The position numbers and the translations under genes are program-made. 64,000 bases of DNA from CAVSUZ01 sp963791885 (GTDB lineage: Bacteria > Pseudomonadota > Alphaproteobacteria > Acetobacterales > Acetobacteraceae). The DNA lies in NCBI GenBank assembly GCA_963791885.1, contig CAWBUL010000006.1, forward strand, positions 124,001 to 188,000, written 5' to 3'. Shown one piece after another: positions 54,069 through 62,391 of the stretch; position 1 is the stretch's first letter, and every line of letters starts with the position of its first letter. The notes beneath the pieces were generated by a model. It saw only the letters and a program-made list of their open reading frames with translations, did not search any database and was not told where the DNA came from.

Positions 54069-54722
54069 ATGAGCGTACGACCGAGTGATGCGCAACTCGT
54101 TGCGGCCATGCGGCTCGGCGCGGCGACGGTCTATGAGGGACAGGGGCAAACGGGCGCCATGGATTGCGGCATTAAGCCGCTGCATCCGGAGTTCCGGCTC
54201 GCGGGCGTGGCGCTGACCGTAAATTGCGCGCCCGGCGACAACCTGATCCTGCATTATGCGCTGACCCAGGGACAGCCGGGCGACGTGCTGGTCATCGACG
54301 CCAAGGGCTACCTCGAGTGCGGGCATATGGGGGATGTCATGTCGTTCGCGGCGCGGCAAGCCGGCTTCGCCGGCATCGTCATCGACGGGTCGGTGCGTGA
54401 CAGCGCTGGGGTGATCGAGATGAATTACCCCGTCTTCGCCCGTGGTCTCTCCATCAAGGCGCCGAGTAAGAACCAGCCTGGTAAGCTGAACGTGCCTATC
54501 CTCTGCGGTGGTGTGCTCGTGCGGCCAGGCGACATCATCGTTGGCGACCGGGACGGCTTAGTCGTCCTCGACTCGCGCAAGCTGCAAGCCGTCATTGACG
54601 CCGCAGAGGAGCGGGAGCGGCACGAGACCGAGCTGCGAGGTGCGATTGCCAAAGGCAAGACAACGGTCGAGCTCGGCGGGCTGAGAGCCCGACTGCGCCA
54701 GCTGAGAGTGATCAGCGGCTGA
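54069..54722 (+). CDS. RraA/HMG aldolase-family protein (oxaloacetate decarboxylase type), first
   Basis: The 217-residue protein starts at ATG 54069 behind GGAGG. It shows AMRLGAATVYEGQGQTGAMD, GVALTVNCAPGDNLILHYAL, GHMGDVMSFAARQAGFAGIV, IDGSVRDSAGVIEMNYPVFA (with the key Arg-Asp) and VRPGDIIVGDRDGLVVL. This is the metal-binding G-D-x-D-G pattern of LigK/PcmE-like 4-carboxy-4-hydroxy-2-oxoadipate aldolases rather than RraA itself. It would split a hydroxy-oxo acid to pyruvate or decarboxylate oxaloacetate. It ends the plus-strand trio. Confidence 0.87.
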   Translation: MSVRPSDAQLVAAMRLGAATVYEGQGQTGAMDCGIKPLHPEFRLAGVALTVNCAPGDNLILHYALTQGQPGDVLVIDAKGYLECGHMGDVMSFAARQAGFAGIVIDGSVRDSAGVIEMNYPVFARGLSIKAPSKNQPGKLNVPILCGGVLVRPGDIIVGDRDGLVVLDSRKLQAVIDAAEERERHETELRGAIAKGKTTVELGGLRARLRQLRVISG

Positions 54723-54724
54723 TG

Positions 54725-54842
54725 CTAGAGCAATTGGCGCCTGACTGTGTCACGCGTCAACCGCTCCGCAAGCTTGTTTTGCGAGCAGATTCACGCGCTC
54801 CTGGAACCTCAATCGGTTCCAGTCAAGCGCGATCTGCTCTAG
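54725..54842. repeat. Nested inverted repeat between convergent operons
   Basis: CTAGAGCA (54725) faces TGCTCTAG (to 54842), and within it GGAACC-TCAATC-GGTTCC forms an inner hairpin. The layout recalls the palindromic intergenic repeats widespread in alphaproteobacteria. Sitting between the ends of two converging operons, it may act as a two-way terminator. Confidence 0.55.
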
Positions 54843-54846
54843 GCGC

Positions 54847-56202
54847 TCAGCGCCACTGCGGCGAGGCTCGCTGCCCGGCGAAGATTTTCGATCGGCGCCG
54901 GGTCCGGTCGCATCCCTCGGCCCATGCGAGCAAACCGGCGGTTGCGTCCGAGCCGATCAGTGGCACGGCATCTTGGTGGAAACGCTCGACGACCTCGGTT
55001 GGCGTCATCGAGCGGAAGTCGCCCTGGGTGAGTGATTTGCTGCTGCCATCCTTTAGGTGCACCGCGATCCGAGCGCCGCAGCGTGTGGGGAAGGCTGAGG
55101 AGAGATCCGCATCCGGCGCTATGGTGCATCGCTGCATGAGCGCGTTCGCTGCCGGGTCATGGATGTGCTGCCATGCGTGCGGATCGATATGGCGGGCAAG
55201 CAGCGTCGATGCGACGCCGAAGGCGATGCTCATTGTCGCCGCTTGCACCGTCGGAACCGACTGGGTCTCTCGGCAGCCGGGATAATCGAAGGCTGCCTGT
55301 GTGACTGCGATGTCGATGGTGGCGATATCTGCGGGATCCGGCAGCATTGCTCCGATCTCGGCTGCAAGCTGCACCGGAGTCTGTGCGAAGAAGCAGGCGG
55401 GGGCGGGCTTAAACACGATCTCCAGAATTTCGAATCGGCTCCCGAGGTCACGGGTGAGTTCCGGCGCATTGTCGCGCGCGTTGTGGGCGGCCAGTACGCC
55501 GGATGGCCCATCCAGGGACGATGGCGCCGCAGTGCAACCTTCGCGCGCCAGCAGAGCGCTGGTGACGGCATTCCGTGCGGCAACACCAGCATGAAACACA
55601 TGCTCGCCGGTGCCCGCATGGGCCCATTTGTTGAAGCCGATCGCGGTCTGTGCAGCGAGAGCGCCTGCGGCCGTGATCTGCTCGGGCGGCAAGCGCAGCG
55701 TCGCCGCGGCCGCCAGGGCGGCGGCCACCGGGGCGGAAATCGCCGTGGGCCGGAAGATGCGGGCAAGCCCGGGCGAGTGCACCGCGCGTGCTATTCGGGC
55801 CATCGTCTCGTAGCCGACGACGATGCCCCAGAGCAGGTCCTCGCCAGTCACTTCGGAAGCGGCACAAGCGGCGAGGACCGCCGGGATGACGATGATGCCG
55901 GGATGGGTTGCGGAGGAGACGTAGGTATCGCTCTGGTCCGTCGCGGCGCAGGAGATAGCGGTGACGAAGGCCGCGTCCGCCGCGTGCGCCAGGTGAGGGG
56001 TATACAAGATGGGCGAGCGTGCGCCCGGTCCATCGGTCGCGATGCAGCGGAGCGCCGCTTGAGCGCGGCCATCCGCGTGGATTTGGAGGCAGCCCCAGAG
56101 CGCGTCTACCAGGCAGGCCTTCGCTTTGGAGCGCACTTCTCGGGGCAGAGATGGGCGAGAGGCAAACTCTGCGAAGACCTCGAGGGCTGGACGGGGCTTC
56201 AC
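54847..56202 (-). CDS. MmgE/PrpD family protein
   Basis: The 451-residue protein has the family landmarks FASRPSLPREVRSKAKACLV, DALWGCLQ, ATHPGIIVIPAVLAACAASE, VTGEDLLWGIVVGYETMARI, FRPTAISAPVAAALAAAATL, IGFNKWAHAGTGEHVFHAGV. The family includes 2-methylcitrate dehydratase, cis-aconitate decarboxylase and iminodisuccinate epimerase, so the reaction is dehydration, decarboxylation or epimerisation of a polycarboxylic acid. It is the last gene of the nine-gene operon and overlaps the enoyl-CoA hydratase by ATGA. Confidence 0.9.
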   Translation of the reverse strand: MKPRPALEVFAEFASRPSLPREVRSKAKACLVDALWGCLQIHADGRAQAALRCIATDGPGARSPILYTPHLAHAADAAFVTAISCAATDQSDTYVSSATHPGIIVIPAVLAACAASEVTGEDLLWGIVVGYETMARIARAVHSPGLARIFRPTAISAPVAAALAAAATLRLPPEQITAAGALAAQTAIGFNKWAHAGTGEHVFHAGVAARNAVTSALLAREGCTAAPSSLDGPSGVLAAHNARDNAPELTRDLGSRFEILEIVFKPAPACFFAQTPVQLAAEIGAMLPDPADIATIDIAVTQAAFDYPGCRETQSVPTVQAATMSIAFGVASTLLARHIDPHAWQHIHDPAANALMQRCTIAPDADLSSAFPTRCGARIAVHLKDGSSKSLTQGDFRSMTPTEVVERFHQDAVPLIGSDATAGLLAWAEGCDRTRRRSKIFAGQRASPQWR

Positions 56203-56966
56203 TCTTCTTTCGGTCCCGGTGGTGGCGGTACCTGGCCGGTGCCTTGGGCGGAAAGCAAGGTCATCAAGAAAGTCTGCGCATATTCGAGCCGCGAGGCTGG
56301 GCTCATCGGCTGCATCGCATAATAGGCGCGGCGGCCGAGGCCAACCGAGACCTGGTTCTTGCTCTTCAGCATCGCGACCATCGATGCCAGGGTCGCGTCG
56401 ACCTCTTCCGTCTTGACCACCTTGTTGACGAGATAGAGCGACCGAGCGCGATCCGCTCCGAAGCGCTCACCGGAATAGAGCAGTTCGAATGCCTCCTTCG
56501 GCGGAAACATGGGGATCGCGACCGCTAACGCGAGCGCCGGAAACTGGCCGTAATTCACCTCGGGATAGCCGAATTGCACATGATCGGCTGCAACCGCCAG
56601 GTCGCAGGACGACAGCAGGCTCATGCCGCCGGCGACGCAATGCCCGGCAACGCGTGCAACAATCGGCACACTTGCGCGCGCCATGGCCTCATGCAACTGC
56701 ACATGCGTCAAGGCATAGGCGCTGCGCTGATCCAGCGTGCCGTGCGGGTGCCCATCGGGACGGCCGCCGCCGCAGAAATACTCGCCATTGCCGGTCAGCA
56801 CGATGACGCGGATCGACTTATCATGCTCGGCATGCTCGATCGCCGCGATCATGGCTGCCATGATCCGGCGGTTGATCCGGTTGTTGTCGTGCGGGCGGTT
56901 GAGAGTAATGGTCAGGACGCTATCTTGCGTGCCGATCAGGACTTCGTCGCTGGTTTCGTCGTGCAT
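56199..56966 (-). CDS. Enoyl-CoA hydratase/isomerase family protein
   Basis: The 255-residue crotonase has VLTITLNRPHDNNRINRRIM, the oxyanion-hole region NGEYFCGGGRPDGHPHGTLD, and VAGHCVAGGMSLLSSCDLAV, then VQFGYPEVNYGQFPALALAV. The first catalytic Glu of classical hydratases (G-C-E) is replaced here (G-M-S), while the second (P-E) is kept, so isomerase, hydrolase or carboxylyase chemistry is possible. It follows the AtuA gene by 3 bp. Confidence 0.88.
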   Translation of the reverse strand: MHDETSDEVLIGTQDSVLTITLNRPHDNNRINRRIMAAMIAAIEHAEHDKSIRVIVLTGNGEYFCGGGRPDGHPHGTLDQRSAYALTHVQLHEAMARASVPIVARVAGHCVAGGMSLLSSCDLAVAADHVQFGYPEVNYGQFPALALAVAIPMFPPKEAFELLYSGERFGADRARSLYLVNKVVKTEEVDATLASMVAMLKSKNQVSVGLGRRAYYAMQPMSPASRLEYAQTFLMTLLSAQGTGQVPPPPGPKEE

Positions 56967-56969
56967 GTC

Positions 56970-58322
56970 TCAGGAAACGATCATTTGCAACTGATACTGG
57001 ATTTCGGAATGCGGCAGCCGGGTCGAGTAGAAGGTGATTATCTCCTCAACTCCACCCTGGTCGATGGGCCGGCCCCATGCTCCGCCGGCGGGGCCATTAC
57101 AGGGAAGCTGTGAGGCGAAATACGGGACCTTTTGAGCTTCCTTCAGCGTCATGCAGCGAGCCGCGATGCGCAATTCGACCTCTCGAACGCTGCCCGGGTC
57201 GATCCCCCAATCGAACAACGCGTTCACCCCGATATAGTCGAAGCGCATATCCTCATCGGCTATACCACAGCGGTCCTGGAGCTGGTGGCGCACCATATCG
57301 GCGGCCAGCTCTGCCTTCGCGTATGCTCCTTCGCCACCGTAGATGATACGGCCCATACCCATGTAACCCTCGCGTACCGCCACGGCGACGCGCGCCTCCG
57401 ATGTGCGGGGCCGGCCGGTTGTGCCGTCGATGCGAACCCGGTTGGGACCGACCTCAGTGATGCGCGTCGTGGTGAAATCGACGACGCCGGAGCCGTGCAC
57501 GTAATTGGCGGGATCGCCGATTTCGTACAGCAGCTGTTCAGTGCAGGTCTGCTCACTGATCACGCCGCCAGTCCCTGGGAGTTTGGTAATAATGGCCGCG
57601 CCGGACTCGTCCATCTCGACGATCGGGAAACCGAGCCGGTGCAGGTCGGGAACGTCCTTGTAGCCGGGATCGGCGAAGTATCCGCCGCTGATTTGCGCAC
57701 CGCATTCCACGAGATGGCCGACGCCGAGCCCGCTGGCGATCTTATCATGCTCGTCCAAACTCCACCCGAACTCGTGCAGCATTGGCGCTAAAAACTGCTC
57801 GGAATCGCCGGCTCGCTGTGTGATCACGATGTCGGCGCCATCGGCGAGAGCATCGCAGATGCTTTGCGTGCCACCATAAGCCAGAGCGCCCAGCATGTCG
57901 TTGCCAAGGGCGGACACCGGTTTGCCGGTCTCCAGCACGATCGGGTCCTTCAGCCGGAGCGTGTCAGATACGTCTGCCCCGGTGACATAGGCGATTTTGA
58001 CTCCCTTCAAACCGAGATCGCGGCAGACTTCCGCGGTCAGCTCCGCCGCGCCTACCGGGTCGAAACCACCTGCATTGGCGATGATCTTCGTGCCGTTGCG
58101 CATGCAGGCAGGCGCGACCGCACGCAACTTCAACTCAAGCCGAGAGTCAAAGGCCGGCATAGCGTTGGCACGGCGGATAAGTGCGAGCGAGATCGCCTTC
58201 TCCGACGTGCAGTCGAAGATGATGTAATCGAGCTCGCCCTTTTCGGCGAGTAGTGCCGCCGCGTCGAGATCGTCACCCTCGTGGGCTGACCCTGCGCCGA
58301 GACGAAGCGATTGCTTTTTCAT
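56970..58322 (-). CDS. AtuA-type (DUF1446) protein, large part
   Basis: The 450-residue protein has LRLGAGSAHEGDDLDAAALL, ELDYIIFDCTSEKAISLALI, KIIANAGGFDPVGAAELTAE, LADGADIVITQRAGDSEQFL, VECGAQISGGYFADPGYKDV, and VSEQTCTEQLLYEIGDPANY-like text. It matches the acyclic terpene utilisation family AtuA, known from citronellol/geraniol degradation but widely spread in other catabolic clusters, with undefined chemistry. The ferredoxin-like C-terminal domain is a separate gene immediately upstream (ATGA overlap). Confidence 0.9.
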   Translation of the reverse strand: MKKQSLRLGAGSAHEGDDLDAAALLAEKGELDYIIFDCTSEKAISLALIRRANAMPAFDSRLELKLRAVAPACMRNGTKIIANAGGFDPVGAAELTAEVCRDLGLKGVKIAYVTGADVSDTLRLKDPIVLETGKPVSALGNDMLGALAYGGTQSICDALADGADIVITQRAGDSEQFLAPMLHEFGWSLDEHDKIASGLGVGHLVECGAQISGGYFADPGYKDVPDLHRLGFPIVEMDESGAAIITKLPGTGGVISEQTCTEQLLYEIGDPANYVHGSGVVDFTTTRITEVGPNRVRIDGTTGRPRTSEARVAVAVREGYMGMGRIIYGGEGAYAKAELAADMVRHQLQDRCGIADEDMRFDYIGVNALFDWGIDPGSVREVELRIAARCMTLKEAQKVPYFASQLPCNGPAGGAWGRPIDQGGVEEIITFYSTRLPHSEIQYQLQMIVS

Positions 58323-58681
58323 GCCTCGGATTCCGACAGCGCGCCTGCGCGACTTGGCGGTAACTCGTCTGTTTCCACCAGCATCTCGAGCAGGATAGCG
58401 CTGTAGCCTTTTCCGTGGCCGTCGATCATCATCGCCTTCGTGACGCCGCCATCAAGCGCACGCTCGATTACGAAATTGAGCGCTGCCAAGATAGGCAACT
58501 CGTAGCGCTGGGCCGGCCCTTTGGCGAGCGGTGCAAAGTGCCGCAGCACTGCTTCGGCTGTCACATGCTGCCTGATCCAGGGGTAGTCTGCCTTATCGTA
58601 GCAGGCGAGACCCAAGTTCACCGTATCGCCCTTGTCGCCGGAGCGTGCATGGCAGATCTCTTTGAGCATGAGTTTCGGCAT
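58319..58681 (-). CDS. AtuA C-terminal-domain protein, small part
   Basis: The 120-residue protein reads MPKLMLKEICHARSGDKGDT, VNLGLACYDKADYPWIRQHV, YELPILAALNFVIERALDGG, VTKAMMIDGHGKGYSAILLE. This is the ferredoxin-fold domain that forms the C-terminus of one-piece AtuA proteins. The R-S-G-D-K-G-D motif is conserved. It probably forms a complex with the large part. Its start directly adjoins the stop of the RraA-type gene. Confidence 0.87.
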   Translation of the reverse strand: MPKLMLKEICHARSGDKGDTVNLGLACYDKADYPWIRQHVTAEAVLRHFAPLAKGPAQRYELPILAALNFVIERALDGGVTKAMMIDGHGKGYSAILLEMLVETDELPPSRAGALSESEA

Positions 58682-59359
58682 TCAGATGAGACCGTATTTG
58701 GCTTCGACCGCTGCGATCCAACTGCGGTCCCATCGTCCCTCTTGAATCGCACGCAGGCCTTCGGCCTCGGCGGCCTCCTGCTTGCGCGCATCACGAATCA
58801 GCCGCTCCGCCTCAGACGGAGGGAACGCGACGAGCCCGTCCCGGTCGCCGACGACAATGTCACCAGGGCCGATGACCAGAGTATCGATCGAAACAATGAC
58901 GTTAAACTCGCCGGGTCCGCTTTTATATGGTCCGCGACACGTGGTGCCGCGGGCAAAGCAGGGGAAATCGCGCTCGCCGATCGCATCGGCGCCGCGAACC
59001 GCGCCATTGATCACGATCCCGGCGGCCTCGAGCAATTCGAGGTAGCGCAGCATGATCTTGCCGGTCACGGCCTGCATCACTTCGCCACCCGCATCGACTA
59101 CCAGTACGTCGCTGGCGCGGACGTGATCGAGTGCGCGGTGCAGCACTAAATTGTCGCCCGCCCGAACGCGCACCGTCACGGCGGTGCCCGCCATGCGGCT
59201 GCCGCGATGGTATGGGCGAAGCACGCCGGTGCCAACGAGGCCCTGCATGTTGTCGCTCAGCAGCGCGGTCGGAATCGTGCGCAGGGAGGCGAGGTGATCA
59301 GGGTTCGCCTGTGGCGCCGCGTTCGCGCGACGGCGGCCGATCGGGGCATTCTCGTCCAT
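58682..59359 (-). CDS. RraA/HMG aldolase-family protein, second
   Basis: From ATG 59359 the 225-residue protein has PTALLSDNMQGLVGTGVLRP, GTAVTVRVRAGDNLVLHRAL, DVLVVDAGGEVMQAVTGKIM, AAGIVINGAVRGADAIGERD (key Arg), and LVIGPGDIVVGDRDGLVAFP. As with the plus-strand paralogue, the metal site points to a hydroxy-oxo acid aldolase or oxaloacetate decarboxylase. A longer upstream frame overlaps the binding-protein gene and is rejected. The start lies 2 bp after that gene's stop. Confidence 0.87.
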   Translation of the reverse strand: MDENAPIGRRRANAAPQANPDHLASLRTIPTALLSDNMQGLVGTGVLRPYHRGSRMAGTAVTVRVRAGDNLVLHRALDHVRASDVLVVDAGGEVMQAVTGKIMLRYLELLEAAGIVINGAVRGADAIGERDFPCFARGTTCRGPYKSGPGEFNVIVSIDTLVIGPGDIVVGDRDGLVAFPPSEAERLIRDARKQEAAEAEGLRAIQEGRWDRSWIAAVEAKYGLI

Positions 59360-59361
59360 TG

Positions 59362-60174
59362 TCACAGCGTCGGCAGTGGCGGCAGCTTGTCGCCGATGAC
59401 CGTCTCGTAGATCTTTTGGAAGTCGCCGTTTTCGCGATGCAGAAACACGAACGTGTTCACCCATTGAAGTAAATCAACTGCGCCCTTGCGGACCCCGAAC
59501 GCGTACCAGTTTTGCGGTGGGATGGTGATCTTGATCTCGTAGTGCCGATCTGGAAACCGACGGATCAGCTGCGATCCCGGGACATTTCCGACGCCATACG
59601 CATCTACCTGTCCGGACGCCAGGGCTGCCATTGCCTGCGGATCGTCGTCGAAGCGGACGATCTCCGCTCCAGGGGGAACTGCAGCCATCAGCACCTGCTC
59701 CGTGTAGGTCCCACGCGAGACGGAAATCTTCTTACCCACCAGGTCGGCATAGGAGGTGATCGAAGCTGAGTGCGGGGCGAGGATGACAGATGTTACGGTT
59801 CCATAGGGAGACGAAAACCAGACCGCCTTGGCGCGGTCGGCGAAGATGGCAAAGGCCCCCATCATCAGATCAACCCGTCCGGTGACCAAATATGGGATTC
59901 GGTTGGCCGCGGAAGTGGGCACTATCTGGAGTTGCCCCCCGAGGTCTTTGGCGAGAAGTCGCGCTGTCTCTACCTCGGAGCCAGCTGGCTGTTGATTCTG
60001 ATCCTCGTAGGCGAAGGGCGGCGCCGACACGTCCATGCCGACCAGGATCTTGCCGCGCTTGATCACGGCGTCCAGCGAGCCATCCTGCATCTGCGACACG
60101 TCCTGCGCCTGCGCTGCCGCGCTGGGCAGAATGAGTGCCGCTAGCGCAGTGAAGGGAAGATTCCGACGCCTCAT
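59362..60174 (-). CDS. Amino-acid-type ABC transporter binding protein
   Basis: The 270-residue protein has a signal peptide (RRRNLPFTALAALILPSAAA) and family 3 text: IKRGKILVGMDVSAPPFAYE, GSEVETARLLAKDLGGQLQI, DLMMGAFAIFADRAKAVWFS, YGTVTSVILAPHSASITSYA, IVRFDDDPQAMAALASGQVD. It delivers a small polar, probably amino- or carboxylic-acid substrate to the two permeases encoded upstream in the same operon. The paralogue at 50890 suggests a second, related substrate. Confidence 0.9.
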   Translation of the reverse strand: MRRRNLPFTALAALILPSAAAQAQDVSQMQDGSLDAVIKRGKILVGMDVSAPPFAYEDQNQQPAGSEVETARLLAKDLGGQLQIVPTSAANRIPYLVTGRVDLMMGAFAIFADRAKAVWFSSPYGTVTSVILAPHSASITSYADLVGKKISVSRGTYTEQVLMAAVPPGAEIVRFDDDPQAMAALASGQVDAYGVGNVPGSQLIRRFPDRHYEIKITIPPQNWYAFGVRKGAVDLLQWVNTFVFLHRENGDFQKIYETVIGDKLPPLPTL

Positions 60175-60189
60175 GTTCTCTGACCCTCT

Positions 60190-60918
60190 TTAAAGGCTGG
60201 TGGCAATGAACTGTTTGAGCTCGGCGGTTTGCGGGGCGGCGAACAGGTCGGCCGGCGGCCCCGCCTCCCAAATTCCACCGCGATGCATGAAGATGATGCG
60301 GTCGGCCACGGAGCGAGCAAACTGCATCTCGTGCGTGACGAGGATCATCGTCATCCCCGCGCGCGCGAGATCGGCGATCACCTTCAGGACTTCGCCCTTC
60401 AGCTCCGGGTCGAGCGCCGAGGTTACCTCATCGAACAGCATGAGACGCGGCGACAGCGCGAGGCACCGCGCGATTGCGACCCGTTGCTGTTGGCCGCCGG
60501 AGAGCCTGTCTGGGTATTCGTAGCGCTTGTCGAGGAGCCCAACCTGGCGCAACGCGTTCTCGGCGATGACCTTTGCTTCCGCGAGCGGTGTCTTGCGTAC
60601 GACGGTCAGGCCGATCGTCAAGTTGCGTTCGACCGTCAGGTGCGGAAACAGATTGAAGCTCTGAAAGACGAAACCGACGTCGCGCCGCAGCGCTCGTAGC
60701 GCGTTCTCATTGCGGGTCACCGGGCGCCCGTTGACCTCGATCGTGCCCTCCTGGATCGGTTCCAGCCCGTTAATGCAGCGCAGCAGCGTGCTCTTTCCAG
60801 AACCGCTGCGCCCAATGATGACAACGACGCTGCCGGCCTCCACCTCAAGCGAGATGTCGTTCAGGACTTCCAACTGCCCATAGCGCTTACGGACGGACTG
60901 CAGACGGACGATCGACAT
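60190..60918 (-). CDS. Amino-acid-type ABC transporter ATP-binding protein
   Basis: The 242-residue ATPase has Walker A GRSGSGKST (residues 36-44), the Q-loop VGFVFQSFNLFPHLTVERNL, signature RLSGGQQQRVAIARCLALSP, Walker B LMLFDEVTSALDPELKGEVL and switch MTMILVTHEMQFARSVADRI. It is a GlnQ/HisP-type subunit. Its start lies inside the end of the permease gene (overlap 32 bp). Confidence 0.94.
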   Translation of the reverse strand: MSIVRLQSVRKRYGQLEVLNDISLEVEAGSVVVIIGRSGSGKSTLLRCINGLEPIQEGTIEVNGRPVTRNENALRALRRDVGFVFQSFNLFPHLTVERNLTIGLTVVRKTPLAEAKVIAENALRQVGLLDKRYEYPDRLSGGQQQRVAIARCLALSPRLMLFDEVTSALDPELKGEVLKVIADLARAGMTMILVTHEMQFARSVADRIIFMHRGGIWEAGPPADLFAAPQTAELKQFIATSL

Positions 60919-61561
60919 GAAGTCTCCGTTCGATCCATTCGGCGAGCTCGGCGAGCGGCAGGCAAAGTGCCAGATAGATCGCTCCTACGACAAGGAAGGT
61001 GATTAACGGCTGGAAGGTAACGCCGGAAATGAGCTGCCCTTGCCGGGTTACCTCGACAAAGCCGATCAACGCCGTCAGGGCAGTGCCCTTTAAAACGACG
61101 ATCATCATGCCGACCGAAGGCGCGAGCGCGACCCGGAGTGCCTGCGGCGCAATGATGTGGCGCAATTGCTGCCAGCGGGACATGCCAATCGAGGCGGCAG
61201 CTTCCCACTGCGTGCGCGCGATCGCTTCGACCGAGCCGCGCCAAATCTCAACGAAGAACGCGCTCGCGTTGAGCGTTAGCGCCACCGCCGCGACGACGAG
61301 AGCCGGTAAGCGTACCGGGAGCAAGAGCGTCAGCATGAAGAACCAGAGAAAGAGCTGCATCAGAAGCGGTGTTCCCTGCAGCACCTCGACGTAGGCGATA
61401 GCGAAGGCACGCAGTGCAATGCTGCGCGAAATGCGCATCCAGGTCACAAGCAGACCGACCAACCCACCGCCGACGAACGCGATCGCAGCCAGCGCGACTG
61501 TCCACCGCGCCGCGAGGATCAGGAACAGGACGTCATGCCAGCCGAAGGTGCGGAAGTTCAT
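60887..61561 (-). CDS. Amino-acid-type ABC transporter permease, second
   Basis: The 224-residue membrane protein has about five helices and the HisM/GlnP-type sequence: AYVEVLQGTPLLMQLFLWFF, LTLNASAFFVEIWRGSVEAI, ARTQWEAAASIGMSRWQQLR, the ATPase-contact loop region, and IIAPQALRVALAPSVGMMIV, VLKGTALTALIGFVEVTRQG. It pairs with the other permease to form the channel and overlaps its stop by ATGA. Confidence 0.92.
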   Translation of the reverse strand: MNFRTFGWHDVLFLILAARWTVALAAIAFVGGGLVGLLVTWMRISRSIALRAFAIAYVEVLQGTPLLMQLFLWFFMLTLLLPVRLPALVVAAVALTLNASAFFVEIWRGSVEAIARTQWEAAASIGMSRWQQLRHIIAPQALRVALAPSVGMMIVVLKGTALTALIGFVEVTRQGQLISGVTFQPLITFLVVGAIYLALCLPLAELAEWIERRLHVDRPSAVRP

Positions 61562-62250
61562 GCGATCGCCATCGCGGCACGTGCGGGTCGGCGATGGGCG
61601 AACAGCACGCGTCCGAGCAACCGGGCGCCACTGCGCAGCATCAGCGTCAGGACAAAGTAGATCACAATCGTGACCAGATAGACCTCGATGCTACGGAAGG
61701 TCAGGGTTTGAATATGTGCCGCGAAAGAGGTGAGTTCGTCTACCCCGATCGCGGAAATCACGCTGGTGCTCAGCATCAGCAAGATGAACTGGCTGCAGAG
61801 TGCAGGATAGACCTTCTCCAACGCATTGATAAGGATGACGTAGACGAACACTTGCACCCGCGACATGCCGATCGACAGGCCCGCCTCGATTTGGCTGGGA
61901 TGTACCGCTTGCAGTCCGGCGCGAATCACCTCGGTCAAGAACGCGCCGTTGTAGAGTACCAACCCGATCAGCGCCGCGGTATAGGCGCCGAGGCGAATAC
62001 CGACGCTGGGCAGGCCAAAAAACAGCACGAAGAGCTGCACGAGCAATGGCGTGTTGCGGATCGTCTGAACGTATACCCGCGCTAACAGCCGGAGTGACAT
62101 GAAGCGGGAGCGCCGGCATACAGCCCCAATTGTGCCGACGAGCAAGCTCAGCGCCATACCTACAAAGGAATAGAGCAAGGTGACGACCACGCCTTGCAGC
62201 AGCCAGGTCCAGTATCGAGTCACCTCCCCGAATTGGAAGGTGTAGCTCAT
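61558..62250 (-). CDS. Amino-acid-type ABC transporter permease, first
   Basis: The 230-residue protein opens the nine-gene operon. It has YVQTIRNTPLLVQLFVLFFG, LVLYNGAFLTEVIRAGLQAV, HPSQIEAGLSIGMSRVQVFV, YVILINALEKVYPALCSQFI, LLMLSTSVISAIGVDELTSF. These are the family features of polar amino-acid permeases. A divergent GntR-type gene begins 142 bp away. Confidence 0.92.
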   Translation of the reverse strand: MSYTFQFGEVTRYWTWLLQGVVVTLLYSFVGMALSLLVGTIGAVCRRSRFMSLRLLARVYVQTIRNTPLLVQLFVLFFGLPSVGIRLGAYTAALIGLVLYNGAFLTEVIRAGLQAVHPSQIEAGLSIGMSRVQVFVYVILINALEKVYPALCSQFILLMLSTSVISAIGVDELTSFAAHIQTLTFRSIEVYLVTIVIYFVLTLMLRSGARLLGRVLFAHRRPARAAMAIA

Positions 62251-62391
62251 GGTAGCGTCTGTCCCAGGCCGAGCATTCGAACGACCTCACTCCCCGCGCG
62301 CATTCCTTGGCTCAATCAGCCGCTACGCTTGACTTCCGACTGGTACCATGATTGGCTTTAGCCTGCAATAGACGTTTTCTGAGGAAATCGC
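62251..62391. promoter_or_regulatory. Divergent promoter region with candidate operator
   Basis: The 141-bp gap between the operon start and the regulator gene should contain both promoters. TGGTACCA at 62341-62348 is a perfect 8-bp palindrome preceded by a TTGACT (62329-62334) that could be a -35 box of the regulator promoter. Assignment as the GntR operator is tentative. Confidence 0.3.
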
